In this document: piece after piece, positions 56,109 to 64,000 of the stretch
How the letters are laid out: each line of letters begins with the position of its first letter
How positions within the stretch are numbered: the stretch's first letter is position 1
Assembly: GCA_015075375.1 (NCBI GenBank)
Contig: JABTUM010000005.1
Coordinates: forward strand, 1 to 64,000
Origin: Planctomycetota bacterium
GTDB lineage: Bacteria; Planctomycetota; SZUA-567; H5-PLA8
Length of the DNA: 64,000 nt
Direction: 5' to 3'
Notes under the pieces: generated by a model
Databases searched by the model: none
The model's input: only the letters and a program-made list of their open reading frames with translations
What the model was told of the DNA's origin: nothing
Position numbers and translations under genes: made by a program

Positions 56109-56957
56109 TCAAACCCGCCCGCTCGCCGCGCCCATCCGTTCCAGCGCCGCGCTCACGATCTCGCGCGCCTGGCCCAGCACCCGAGGATCGGCGTCCGCCG
56201 TCACCAGTTCCAGATGCAGCGGGCCGGTGTAGCCGGCTTCCGCGAATGTCCGCAGCAGCCGCTCCAGGTCGAAGCCCGCCAGCGTCCCGTTTTCGACCCC
56301 AAACACTTTCAGATGTGCGTTCGTCGCCTTCCCGGCCAGCCGCTCCAGGTTGGCGTACATCCGCTCCAACTCCCCCGCCTTCCCCTCCGCGATCGCGAAA
56401 CCGTTCGTGGGATCGGGGCAGGTCGTCAGCCGCGGCGAATCCACCGCGCGCAGCAGCCGCTCGATATCGTCCGCGTACAGGAAGATCGTGCTGTGGTTCT
56501 CGAACGCCAGATTCACGCCCTCGCGCTCCGCCAGCTCGCAGCAGCCGCGCACCTCGTCGATCACCAGCTTCTCCAGCTCTTCGTGCGCGCGGTCCTTCGC
56601 CCAGTACCCCGAGAGCAGCCGCAGATTCGGCACGCCGCAGCCGGCGGCCTTGCGGATCCAGTCCCGGATGTAACGCACGTTCTCCTGCCGCCACGCCTCG
56701 TTTCCGACGAACGCGAAATCGTTGTACGTCGAGAAGCAATGCACCGCCGCGCCGCGCTCGGCCGCGTACGCGCAGACGCGCTTCAAATGCTCCGGCGAAT
56801 CCCCGCCGATGTCCGCCGGCGGCTTTCCCGCGGCCCCCGTCATGATCTCCACCGACTCGAAGCCCCACGCGCCGGCCTCGTCCAGAAACGTAAAGACGTC
56901 GTAGCCGGGGTTCTTAAACGCCTCCCGGCGGCTGAAGCTGTGCAGGCCGATACGCAT
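56109..56957 (-). CDS. Sugar phosphate isomerase/epimerase-like TIM barrel
   Basis: 282 residues from ATG at 56957 (GGAG 10 nt upstream; ATG at 56966 is possible). AP-endonuclease-2/xylose-isomerase-like pattern: MRIGLHSFSRREAF, GFESVEIMTG, VNLAFENHSTIFLY (metal Glu), TTCPDPTNGF and GPLHLELVTADADP. Such proteins isomerise or epimerise sugars or inositols with a divalent metal. Transcribed divergently from the AraC regulator, its likely controller. Confidence 0.88.
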   Translation of the reverse strand: MRIGLHSFSRREAFKNPGYDVFTFLDEAGAWGFESVEIMTGAAGKPPADIGGDSPEHLKRVCAYAAERGAAVHCFSTYNDFAFVGNEAWRQENVRYIRDWIRKAAGCGVPNLRLLSGYWAKDRAHEELEKLVIDEVRGCCELAEREGVNLAFENHSTIFLYADDIERLLRAVDSPRLTTCPDPTNGFAIAEGKAGELERMYANLERLAGKATNAHLKVFGVENGTLAGFDLERLLRTFAEAGYTGPLHLELVTADADPRVLGQAREIVSAALERMGAASGRV

Positions 56958-57068
56958 GGATGTCATTCTCCGAACCGCTGCCGATGATGCTAAAAGAGTA
57001 CCCCACGGCGATTCGGACCTGAAATGATCATACTTGACTTATACATGTTAATTTACGACCCTATACGC

Positions 57069-57947
57069 ATGAGCGCTCCCCGCTGGTTCCAGGCCGGTCC
57101 CCTCCGCGTCCTCGTACTCCGCGCCTCGACGCAACCCATCCAACTCGGCGCCGGCGAACTCGTCGTCCAGCGCGTGGCTCGCGAACGCTGGGCCAGCGAA
57201 ACCGGCATCGGCTTCGGCACCGCCCGCACCGCCGTCTTCCTTTATGTGCACGAAGGTACCTGCCATCTGGCACACGGAGCCGAAGGCGCGGAGACGCTCG
57301 AAGCGGCCGGCGCCGCGAAGCTTCTGGCCGTACCGCCCGGAGCGCGCTATCGATTCGGGGTCCCGCCCGGGCGCGACCTGGAACTGACCATCGCCAACGC
57401 CACCGGTCCGGCCTGCGAACGCTGGTGGAACGCCCTCGGCGGACCGCGCCCCTTGAACCTGAACGTGCGCCGGCGCCGCGAAGCCGAACGCGACCTCGAA
57501 AGCCTCGTCCAGCACGCCCCCGCGCGGAACATCCACGACCAGACCGCCGCGCTGCACTACCTCCAGACCTTTTTGTGGATCGTCGCCGGCGACCAGTCCC
57601 ACACCGCCCCGGCCCGCTCCAAAGGCGACGTCCACGCCGACCACTGCCGCGAACTCATCGAAGAACGCTTCGATCGCTACACCTGTCTCAACGAACTGGC
57701 CGCCGCACTCAGCCTCAATCCCGATTACCTCACCCGCGTCTACCGCGAACGCTTCGACCTCAGCCCCGCCGAACACCTCCGCCGCCGCAAGATGGAACAA
57801 GCCAGCGCCTGGCTCCGCGACGGCGAACGGACCCACGCCGAGATCGCCAAGGCCCTGGGTTTCTCCGACGCCTTTTCCTTTTCCAAATGCTTTAAAGCCT
57901 ACGCCGGGCTCTCGCCGCGCTTCTGGCGCGAACAATTCAAGGCCTGA
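57069..57947 (+). CDS. AraC-family regulator
   Basis: 292 residues from ATG at 57069; an in-frame ATG at 57024 would add 15 hydrophobic residues from the AT-rich spacer. The N-terminal region is a divergent sensor fold (TAVFLYVHEGTCHL, AVPPGARYRFGVPPG). The HTH pair is clear: CLNELAAALSLNPDYLTRVY and THAEIAKALGFSDAFSFSKC then FKAYAGLSPRFWREQF. The 110-bp spacer to the divergent isomerase gene is AT-rich (TTGACTTATACATGTTAATTTA) and probably holds operators for both. Confidence 0.9.
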   Translation: MSAPRWFQAGPLRVLVLRASTQPIQLGAGELVVQRVARERWASETGIGFGTARTAVFLYVHEGTCHLAHGAEGAETLEAAGAAKLLAVPPGARYRFGVPPGRDLELTIANATGPACERWWNALGGPRPLNLNVRRRREAERDLESLVQHAPARNIHDQTAALHYLQTFLWIVAGDQSHTAPARSKGDVHADHCRELIEERFDRYTCLNELAAALSLNPDYLTRVYRERFDLSPAEHLRRRKMEQASAWLRDGERTHAEIAKALGFSDAFSFSKCFKAYAGLSPRFWREQFKA

Positions 57948-57984
57948 CCGCAGGAGAACCGTGGCCGGAAAAGAGAACCGCGCC

Positions 57985-58062
57985 GTTGACGTTGACGTTG
58001 ACGTAGCCGTAGCCGTAGCCGTAGCCGTAGCCGTAGCCGTAGCCGTAGCCGTAGCCGTAGCC
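57985..58062. repeat. Hexamer microsatellite: GTTGAC x3 then GTAGCC x10
   Basis: Three GTTGAC units (57985-58002) are followed by ten perfect GTAGCC units (58003-58062). The array leads directly into dispersed-repeat copy B, and copy C is also preceded by GTAGCC. Unlikely to be coding. Confidence 0.95.
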
Positions 58063-58250
58063 GTCTCCCCTCCTTGCCAAGGAGGGGTCGGGGGAGGTGA
58101 ACGCGAAAACCCGCGCGCAGCGCGCACCCCAAGCCGCCAAGACCTAGACCGTGAAGTAGCCGTCTCCCCTCCTTGCCAAGGAGGGCTTGTCGCGCCGTAG
58201 CGCAGCGAAGGCGGAGTCGGGGGAGGTGAACGCGAAAACCCGCGCGCAGC
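58063..58250. repeat. Dispersed palindromic repeat, copies B and C
   Basis: Copy B (58063-58125) and copy C (58162-58250) share GTCTCCCCTCCTTGCCAAGG and GTCGGGGGAGGTGAACGCGA with its right continuation. Copy C has about 30 extra bases between the two halves. Both contain a CCCTCCTTG/CAAGGAGGG-type hairpin and a GCGCGC-rich tail. Related to copy A at 38.0 kb. The rest of the 57.95-58.44 kb gap holds no gene. Confidence 0.85.
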
Positions 58251-58443
58251 CCAACCCCTTCGCCGTGAGCTTCCGATGGCCGTTTAGGCCTTTGAAGAGG
58301 GTTGGGGTCTTGCCGTTAGATGTTTGCAGTTCGGCGCGCCCTAAGGGTCGGAAATGAACATGTATTAGTCAGGAATGGCTATCGCCGCCCATTTCCCATA
58401 CGGTGTAATGCCTTACGAGAGCACCAAACGATCGGAGAATGAC

Positions 58444-61386
58444 ATGAACGCACGCCCCGCCCTCCCCCGCCCGGCCGCACTCCTGCTCCTGGCGCTCCTC
58501 GCGCCGGTCCTGGCCGCCGCCGACTTCGTGGAAGTCACGCCGGTCACCGACTCGATCCTGATGCTCCACTTCGACGAAGGGCACATCGACCAGGGCATCG
58601 ACGAAAAGGAAGCGCGCGCCTACATCATCAAGCTCGACACCGCCGCCGCCGCGAAGCCCGAAAACTACAGCGTCCTCAGCGAAGACGACAGCCGCTACCA
58701 GACCGCGCAGCAGCCCACGCAGGTCCACCGCAAAGCCAAAGCCGCCGACACGCTCTCCAAGTTCCGCCCCGAGCAGTTCGTCCTCGACCACTTCGTCTAC
58801 CTCACCCTGCCCCAGCCGCTCAAGTCCGGCTGCACCTACACCGTCCGCGTCCAGAACCTCGCCCACAACGGCCCCGCGCGCACATTCCTCTTCCACGAAT
58901 TCCGCCAGCGCTCCGAGACCATCCACGTCAGCCAGGTCGGCTTCGTGCCCGATGGGCCCAAGTACGCCTACCTTTCGCACTGGATGGGCGACGGCGGCGG
59001 CGCGAACCTCGATGCCTACGCCGGCAAGCCTTTCCATATCGTGAACGCCGAAACCCAGGCCGCGGCCTTCAGCGGCAAAGTGGCCAAGCGCAAGGACACC
59101 AAGACCGGAGCGCCGCAGACGTCCACGAAGATCGACGGCAACCCCTGGAACATGGCCAAGAAGATCAACGCGCAGAAGAATTACACCGAAGCCGACGTCT
59201 TCGAATGCGACTTCTCCGCCTTCCAGGCCCCCGGCGTCTACCGCGTGGTCGTCGAAGGCCTGGGCTGCTCGTTCCCCTTCGAGATCGGCGCGGACGTCTA
59301 TCGCAAAGCGTACTACCTCGCCAGCCGCGGGCTCTTCTTTCAGCGCGCGGGCATCGAAAAGGAGATCGAGCCGGGCTTCAAGTACCCGCGCTCGCATCAT
59401 CCCGCCGACGGGCGCAACGCCTTCCAGTACGATAAAAACTGGCGCTTCATCGATAAGCCCAGCCACGAAGAGAAGATCACGCCCACCGGCGAACTGAAAA
59501 TCTGGGGCTGGTACCACGATGCCGGAGACTGGGACGGCTACCCCGGACACGTCAGCGTGCCGCTCACGCTCCTGCTGCTCCACGAACTCGCCGGCGAAAA
59601 ATTCGCCGACGGCCAGGTGGCCAACCGCTACACCTCCAACGCCGACGGCTCCACCGTCGAAGAAGGCAAGAACGGCATCCCCGACCTCCTCGACGAAGCG
59701 GCGTGGCTCATCGAGTACTACCGCCGGGCGCGAAACGAAGGCTTGAAGGCCGGGCTCACCACCGGCGGCGTCCCCGGCAGCTACGCCGGCGTCGATTCCT
59801 GCGCCGGCGGAGCGTCCTGGAAGGACACGCGCGCGCTCAAGTTCTCGGCCGAAGACCCCGCCGCCACGTACATCTACGCCGCCTGTGCCGCCTGGCTCGC
59901 CGCGCGCTTGGATGCCGCTGCCAAAGGCACGCACCCCGAAAGCGCCGCATGGATCAAGGAAGCCCGCGCCGCATGGGATTGGGCCGGCGCCAACCTCCGC
60001 GACGGCGACGAAGCCAAGATCAAGGGCGGCCGCATGCTCGCCGCGCTCTGCCTCTTCCGCGCCACCAAGGAACTCGCCTTCCACGAACGCTTCGCCGCGG
60101 ACCTCAACGCCGATTCCTCGTTCCAGAAGACCGAAGAAGGCTGGTTCGCCGCCAACAACTGGGAACTCGCCGCCGGCATCTACGCGCTGCTCCCCGACAA
60201 CTTCCCGGGGCTCGATCCCGCCCTGCGCACGACGTTGCGCGAACGCATCGTCGCCGCCGCCGACAAGGAATACCTCAAGACCGCCGCCGAACGCGGCTAC
60301 CGCCTCGGCTTCGAGTGGGGCAAGATGCACTTCCTCGGTACCCTCAGCACCCCCATGCTCGTCCCGCCCGCCATCGCCTATAAGATTTCCGGAGAACGCA
60401 AGTACCTCGACGTCATGCACACCACCGCCGCCTACTACCTCGGCGGCAACCCCCTCAACATGGTCTGGATGACCGGCCTCGGACAGCGCGCCGTCAAATA
60501 CCCCTTCCACCCCGATTCCTGGGCGCTCATCGATTACAACAGCAAGGTCTACGAGAACGAGATCCTGCCCGGCTACATCCCCTACGGCAGTTGCGAAAGC
60601 GTCGACTTCTTCGGACCCGGCTTCCACTTCACCGGCGACGAAGACTTCAGCCGCTCCTCCGCCTACCCCGACGTCGAAACCTGGCCGATCAGCGAAACGC
60701 GCTTCGAAAACAAATACAGCATCTCGGGCGGCGAATTCACCATCGTCCAGAACAACGCCCCGGCCCTCTTCGCCTACGGCTTCCTCTGCGGGCCGGCCTC
60801 CAAGCAGCCCGCCGCCAACGAACGCCCCGGCGTCGCCATCGCCTACCCCGCCGAAGGCGCGGCCGTCAAAGCCGGCGGCGACCTCGCCATCCAGGTCAAG
60901 ACCACCCCCGATGTACGGCGCGTGGAGTTCTACAGCAACGAACGCTACCTCGGCGTCGCCGACGCGCCCCCCTACTCCTTCACCTGGCGCGGCGTCCCCG
61001 CCGGCGAATGGGTCGTCACCGCCAAAGCCTTCGACGACCAGGGACTCGTCTCCAAGCCCAACGATCCCAAGTTCGACGTGGACGTGAAAGTGCTCGCGAA
61101 GCCCGACGCGCCCGAAGTACCCGTCGAGAAAATCGAACTGGGCAACCGCCCGGCGCACGCCTTAAGCGCACGGCGCACCTGGACGCTCACCGCCGCCGTC
61201 ACCCCCGCCAACGCCAGCGCGCAGGAAATCGTCTGGACCTCCAGCGACCCCCGCGTCGCCGCCGTCAACAGCCAGGGCGTCGTCGTCACCCTCGCCCCCG
61301 GCAAAGCCACCGTCACCGCCACCTCGAAGAAGGACAACCGCAGCGCCACCTGCCCCATCGAAGTCGCCGCCGAAAAAGCCCCCTGA
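58444..61386 (+). CDS. Secreted GH9-family glycoside hydrolase with C-terminal Ig-like domains
   Basis: 980 residues from ATG at 58444 (GGAG upstream). Signal peptide ALLLLALLAPVLAAA. Residues about 150-270 form the N-terminal Ig-like domain of GH9 enzymes (IHVSQVGFVPDGPKYAYLSH). The catalytic (alpha/alpha)6 barrel follows, with WGWYHDAGDWDGYPGHVSVP (catalytic Asp pair), GKNGIPDLLDEAAW, and YYLGGNPLNMVWMTGLGQRA. The C-terminal region has ENKYSISGGEFTIVQNNAPA, then an Ig-like domain (VAIAYPAEGAAVKAGGDLAI) and a BIG2-like domain (VVVTLAPGKATVTATSKKDN). It probably cleaves a beta-glucan or related polymer outside the cytoplasm. Confidence 0.88.
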   Translation: MNARPALPRPAALLLLALLAPVLAAADFVEVTPVTDSILMLHFDEGHIDQGIDEKEARAYIIKLDTAAAAKPENYSVLSEDDSRYQTAQQPTQVHRKAKAADTLSKFRPEQFVLDHFVYLTLPQPLKSGCTYTVRVQNLAHNGPARTFLFHEFRQRSETIHVSQVGFVPDGPKYAYLSHWMGDGGGANLDAYAGKPFHIVNAETQAAAFSGKVAKRKDTKTGAPQTSTKIDGNPWNMAKKINAQKNYTEADVFECDFSAFQAPGVYRVVVEGLGCSFPFEIGADVYRKAYYLASRGLFFQRAGIEKEIEPGFKYPRSHHPADGRNAFQYDKNWRFIDKPSHEEKITPTGELKIWGWYHDAGDWDGYPGHVSVPLTLLLLHELAGEKFADGQVANRYTSNADGSTVEEGKNGIPDLLDEAAWLIEYYRRARNEGLKAGLTTGGVPGSYAGVDSCAGGASWKDTRALKFSAEDPAATYIYAACAAWLAARLDAAAKGTHPESAAWIKEARAAWDWAGANLRDGDEAKIKGGRMLAALCLFRATKELAFHERFAADLNADSSFQKTEEGWFAANNWELAAGIYALLPDNFPGLDPALRTTLRERIVAAADKEYLKTAAERGYRLGFEWGKMHFLGTLSTPMLVPPAIAYKISGERKYLDVMHTTAAYYLGGNPLNMVWMTGLGQRAVKYPFHPDSWALIDYNSKVYENEILPGYIPYGSCESVDFFGPGFHFTGDEDFSRSSAYPDVETWPISETRFENKYSISGGEFTIVQNNAPALFAYGFLCGPASKQPAANERPGVAIAYPAEGAAVKAGGDLAIQVKTTPDVRRVEFYSNERYLGVADAPPYSFTWRGVPAGEWVVTAKAFDDQGLVSKPNDPKFDVDVKVLAKPDAPEVPVEKIELGNRPAHALSARRTWTLTAAVTPANASAQEIVWTSSDPRVAAVNSQGVVVTLAPGKATVTATSKKDNRSATCPIEVAAEKAP

Positions 61387-61414
61387 TCCCCGCACCGCAG
61401 CACGCCGGCAAAAA

Positions 61415-61443
61415 GGTTCCACGGGCCTCTGGCCCGTGGAACC
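61415..61443. terminator. Perfect 13-bp hairpin between convergent genes
   Basis: GGTTCCACGGGCC, loop TCT, GGCCCGTGGAACC, 28 bp after the GH9 stop. No T run follows. Could end transcription from the left or be part of the adjoining repeat cluster. Confidence 0.5.
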
Positions 61444-61445
61444 GG

Positions 61446-61550
61446 GTGCCGGGTGCCGGGTGCCGGGTGTCAGGTGTCAGGTGTCAGGTGTCAGGTGCCG
61501 GGTGCCGGGTGCCGGGTGCCGGGTGCCGGGTGCCGGGTGCCGGGTGCCGG
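61446..61550. repeat. Heptamer minisatellite, 15 units
   Basis: Three GTGCCGG, four GTGTCAG and eight GTGCCGG units in perfect register. The block of four variant units shows local homogenisation. No coding signal. Confidence 0.95.
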
Positions 61551-61553
61551 GTG

Positions 61554-61675
61554 CCACTGGCCTTGGCCAGTGGCTCGAAGCCAAAAGCCGATACACCCCT
61601 GAAGCCCGCTTGGAACAAGTAAGCCATTTGAATAAGCACAGCGACAGGCATAGGACCACTGGCCAAGGCCAGTGG
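61554..61675. repeat. Pair of 20-bp palindromes
   Basis: CCACTGGCCTTGGCCAGTGG at 61554-61573 and CCACTGGCCAAGGCCAGTGG at 61656-61675; each is a near-perfect palindrome and the two are mutual inverts, 82 bp apart. REP-like element bounding unique sequence. With the hairpin and minisatellite it fills the 306-bp gap. Confidence 0.85.
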
Positions 61676-61692
61676 CGCCCCCAACAGGCCCC

Positions 61693-62919
61693 CTACGGCA
61701 TCCGCTCCAGCCGAATGTTATCCAGCCACATATCCGGAAACTCCGGACCCTGGTTGATGCTGAAGATGATCTCCGATACCGCCGCGCCCGCCGCCAGCTC
61801 GGCCTCGTTGCTCCCCGCGTACGCGCCGTCCAGCACCAGCTCCGCCGTCTTCCAGCCGCCGCCCCCTTCCAGCGCCACCTGCTTGGTGAAGAGCGCACCG
61901 CCCGGTCCGCAGATCCGCGTCTCCACCTGCGTCTTGGCCGCCACGCAATAATCGAACTTAAGCGCGCACTTGCGGTACACCTTCACGTCGCCCAGCCGCC
62001 ACAACTGCGCGTACACTTTGTGCCACGGCTGCCCCAGGTCGCGCCGAGCGCGCAGCACCGCGCCCTCGCGCCCTTGTACGCCGCGCTCGATCGTCCCCGT
62101 ACCGTGCCCGGCCCAATTCTCGTCGTCGAACCGGTAGATCACCTCCGCCTTCGCGCCCGTTGCGGCAGGCGCCGCCGCCGGCACGGGAACCGGCGCAGGC
62201 GCAGGTGCGGGCGCGGCCGCCGGAACGGGGGCCGGCGCAGGCGCCGGATTCGTTTCCGCCACCGCCGGAACCTCAGGCGCCGCCGGCTTCACAACAGGAG
62301 CGGCTTGAACCGGCTCGTCCGGAACCGCCGCTGCGGGCGCAGGCACAGGCGGCTCCGGCGCTTCCACCATCACCTCCTCCGCCGGAACCTCGCGTACCAC
62401 CGGCGCGGCGGGCGGCGGGACAACCGCCGGCGGCTGAACCTTGGGCGCGGATACCGCGGGCGGCGGCGCACTCTTCGCCGCGCCCGGCGCTTCGCGCTGA
62501 ACCACCTCGAGATTCCCGCGCTTCTCGGGTTTATTCGCCGCGCTCTGCGCCGGCGCTTTGCTCCCGCCCGAAAAGAGCACCACCAGCACGATCAGCGCCG
62601 CCGCGCCGGCCCCCGCGCCGATCAGCACCATCGGGCTCCCGCCCCCGGCGCTTTTCGGACGAACGTCGCGCCGCGGAGCGCGCGAGATCGTCCGGCTCGA
62701 CCCCGGACTCCGGCCCGCCACCGGCAACTGCTTGTCGCTTTTGCATTCCAGCACCGCGCGCGCCTGGTCTTCAGTCAGCGGCAGATTCTCCATCGTCAGA
62801 ATACCGGCCGAACAATCCGCGCAGAAGACGCCGCGCAATCGCTTGTCCTTCGCCGCGCCGCGCGCCACGTCCACTTCCGTCAGGCGCTTATCGCACTTCT
62901 CGCAGAAGTAAAATTTCAT
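61693..62919 (-). CDS. Zinc-finger, membrane-anchored protein with jelly-roll-like domain
   Basis: 408 residues from ATG at 62919 (GGAG 8 nt upstream; GTG at 62928 possible). N-terminal CEKCDKRL and CADCSAG form a four-Cys zinc finger. A membrane helix follows (MVLIGAGAGAAALIVLVVLF), then about 150 Pro/Ala residues, and finally about 150 residues of beta-sandwich type (EVIYRFDDENWAGHGTGTIE, CALKFDYCVAAKTQVETRIC, FPDMWLDNIRLERM), like CBM or galactose-binding folds. Topology suggests the finger inside and the jelly roll outside. Function unknown; a surface glycan sensor or anchor is inferred. Confidence 0.75.
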   Translation of the reverse strand: MKFYFCEKCDKRLTEVDVARGAAKDKRLRGVFCADCSAGILTMENLPLTEDQARAVLECKSDKQLPVAGRSPGSSRTISRAPRRDVRPKSAGGGSPMVLIGAGAGAAALIVLVVLFSGGSKAPAQSAANKPEKRGNLEVVQREAPGAAKSAPPPAVSAPKVQPPAVVPPPAAPVVREVPAEEVMVEAPEPPVPAPAAAVPDEPVQAAPVVKPAAPEVPAVAETNPAPAPAPVPAAAPAPAPAPVPVPAAAPAATGAKAEVIYRFDDENWAGHGTGTIERGVQGREGAVLRARRDLGQPWHKVYAQLWRLGDVKVYRKCALKFDYCVAAKTQVETRICGPGGALFTKQVALEGGGGWKTAELVLDGAYAGSNEAELAAGAAVSEIIFSINQGPEFPDMWLDNIRLERMP

Positions 62920-63429
62920 CCCTGACACTCCAGCTTGATCGCGGCGTGGGCGAACTCGATACCGGGAGGAACCATCCTTATATCAATCCCGCGCACACTC
63001 GTTGCATGTATTTTAGGTCGAAATCCGAACGCAATATACTGCCCTTAATACGCACTGCACCTGTTCGCTCATTTTCCCGGCCGAGCGTCGCCGCGCGCCG
63101 TATCCTCTTTAAGGACCCGCAACCGCGCTTCCGCTACGTCTGCGCCCCCACGGAACAGCACCTCTTTCGCGACGTTCACCACACGGCCGGGGCGTCGCGC
63201 ACGTGAGCGTCACCCAAAACCCTTGCCATTTTTTCCCGGCATATTTTGAGCGCGCTTGCACTCGTATTTTTTCGCCAAACCGCACGGAAATTCCCATTTC
63301 CCGCGCAATACAGAGCTACCCTTTGGCGTATATGAAAGGACCGCGGCGAACGCGTGCAAGCGGCCGGAAACGAATCCGGCGCTCCGACTCGGAAAACTGG
63401 CTTATCCCGGCAAATTAGGAGCCCCGCCC
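62920..63429. other. 510-bp divergent promoter gap
   Basis: No supported gene; open frames through it extend from shadows of the neighbour. It is richer in A/T than coding DNA, with TTATATC and ATATAC patches near 62.98-63.05 kb, and should hold promoters for the divergent genes. A small CCGGA/TCCGG hairpin lies at about 63.36 kb and TAGGAG, 8 nt before the next ATG, is the ribosome site. Confidence 0.4.
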
Positions 63430-64000
63430 ATGAAACCGAATCGCTCCAGAACCTCGACGCTCTTCGGGCTCCTGTGCTGCGCCGGTGCGTGGATGGCCGC
63501 CGCCTGCCCTGCCGGCGATGCCGCGCCGCCCGCCGCCGCGGCCCCCAAAATCGCGCCCGCGTTAATCCCCGCCGACCGCCTCGCCGATTGGCGTCCCGGA
63601 ATTACCGTCGGCGTTCCGGGCGGAATTCCCGCGCGCACGAACATCGTCGACGTCACCAAGCCGCCCTTCAACGCCGACGCCACCGGCGCAGCCGACGCGC
63701 ATGCGGCGATTCAGCAAGCCGTCGCGCAAGCCAAGGACAACGATGTCGTCTACCTGCCCGCCGGCACCTACAAGCTCGACCGCGGCATCAGCCTCAAAAG
63801 CCGCATCACGCTGCGCGGAGCGGGCCCCGATAAGACCTTCCTCATGGGCCACCAGCCCTCCGGTTCCATCGTCGGCATCGTCCCCGGCGACGGCGGCGAT
63901 TGGTGGTATCCGCACCGCCTGCGCTTCGACCTGCAAGGCAGCCACGCGCGCGGAACGGCCGTGCTGAACGTCGGCGACACCAAAAAGCTCGACGAATACC
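63430..64000 (+). CDS. Secreted pectate-lyase-like beta-helix protein, 3' end outside window
   Basis: 190 codons are visible, then the window ends. ATG at 63430 follows TAGGAG. The N-terminus is a signal peptide with a possible lipobox (WMAAAC). A short Pro/Ala linker leads to the start of a pectate lyase superfamily fold: ITVGVPGGIPARTNIVDVTK, DAHAAIQQAVAQAKDNDVVY, LPAGTYKLDRG and ITLRGAGPDKTFLMG. This is the third beta-helix protein of the window. The catalytic region is not visible, so lyase activity cannot be judged. Confidence 0.85.
   Translation, partial: MKPNRSRTSTLFGLLCCAGAWMAAACPAGDAAPPAAAAPKIAPALIPADRLADWRPGITVGVPGGIPARTNIVDVTKPPFNADATGAADAHAAIQQAVAQAKDNDVVYLPAGTYKLDRGISLKSRITLRGAGPDKTFLMGHQPSGSIVGIVPGDGGDWWYPHRLRFDLQGSHARGTAVLNVGDTKKLDEY

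Noticed and set aside
57937..58140. Tyr-Gly repeat protein from the GTAGCC array
   Set aside because: The open frame exists only because a 6-bp repeat lacks stops; there is no ribosome site or flanking protein-like sequence.

Overview
The window is GC-rich bacterial DNA (strongly G/C at third codon positions) with a gene set most like Planctomycetota or another PVC-type lineage. It has several large transmembrane Ser/Thr kinases, an ECF sigma factor translationally coupled to a FecR-domain protein, a formylglycine-type sulfatase, many Gfo/Idh/MocA-like proteins, two neutral-ceramidase-like hydrolases, a WbsX-type protein, secreted beta-helix proteins and a GH9 glycoside hydrolase. The lineage is an inference from gene content only; no rRNA or ribosomal protein gene is present. 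Housekeeping anchors are trpF (16.7-17.3 kb), pgk (42.3-43.5 kb), tRNA-Gln(CTG) and tRNA-Glu(CTC).

Layout. 0-2.2 kb: a kinase-like protein whose catalytic Asp is Ala, with 48-bp coding repeats. 8.8-2.2 kb (minus): one compact run of IclR regulator, class III aminotransferase, galactonate-dehydratase-like enolase-superfamily enzyme, GNAT, ceramidase-like protein and Gfo/Idh-like protein, read as a sugar-acid or polyol catabolic operon. 9.0-14.5 kb (plus): ECF sigma, FecR/beta-helix fusion and a large secreted beta-helix/PKD protein. 21.2-14.6 kb (minus): receptor-like kinase with LamG end, Gfo/Idh, trpF and an exported zinc-finger protein. 23.1-21.4 kb: two tandem HEAT-like paralogues. 23.6-25.9 kb: WbsX-like and Gfo/Idh. 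26.0-29.6 kb: MoxR, VWA and DUF58 module. 29.8-40.2 kb (plus): sulfatase, DUF5107/TPR protein, AraC regulator, DegT-type aminotransferase, epimerase, polysaccharide deacetylase and a second ceramidase-like protein. 40.2-42.2 kb (minus): DUF4258-type pair, mutarotase-like protein and a small membrane protein. 42.3-46.2 kb: pgk, TPR protein, structured intergenic DNA and a 22-residue Lys-rich peptide. 50.4-46.4 kb (minus): kinase and exported partner. 52.1-51.1 kb: FHA and membrane proteins.

The most unusual part is 52.6-55.0 kb. A tyrosine-recombinase remnant lies beside tRNA-Glu, and the last 14 bp of that tRNA locus recur exactly 2.4 kb away. Between the two copies lies a small set of genes separated by two imperfect hairpins. 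These have 16-18 paired bases with two single bulged bases, and GTTRRRY/RYYYAAC cores in which stop codons sit. This is the architecture of integron attC sites, so the interval looks like a short cassette array without a recognisable integron integrase, carried in a tRNA-targeted element.

55.2-64.0 kb holds an M23-like peptidase, a sugar-isomerase-like TIM barrel, a divergent AraC regulator, a GH9 hydrolase, a zinc-finger/TM/jelly-roll protein and the start of a pectate-lyase-like beta-helix protein. Simple repeats and dispersed palindromes fill the gaps. Overall the window combines extracellular carbohydrate breakdown and uptake-linked catabolism with phospho-signalling (three kinase-like proteins plus an FHA reader) and repeat-rich intergenic DNA.
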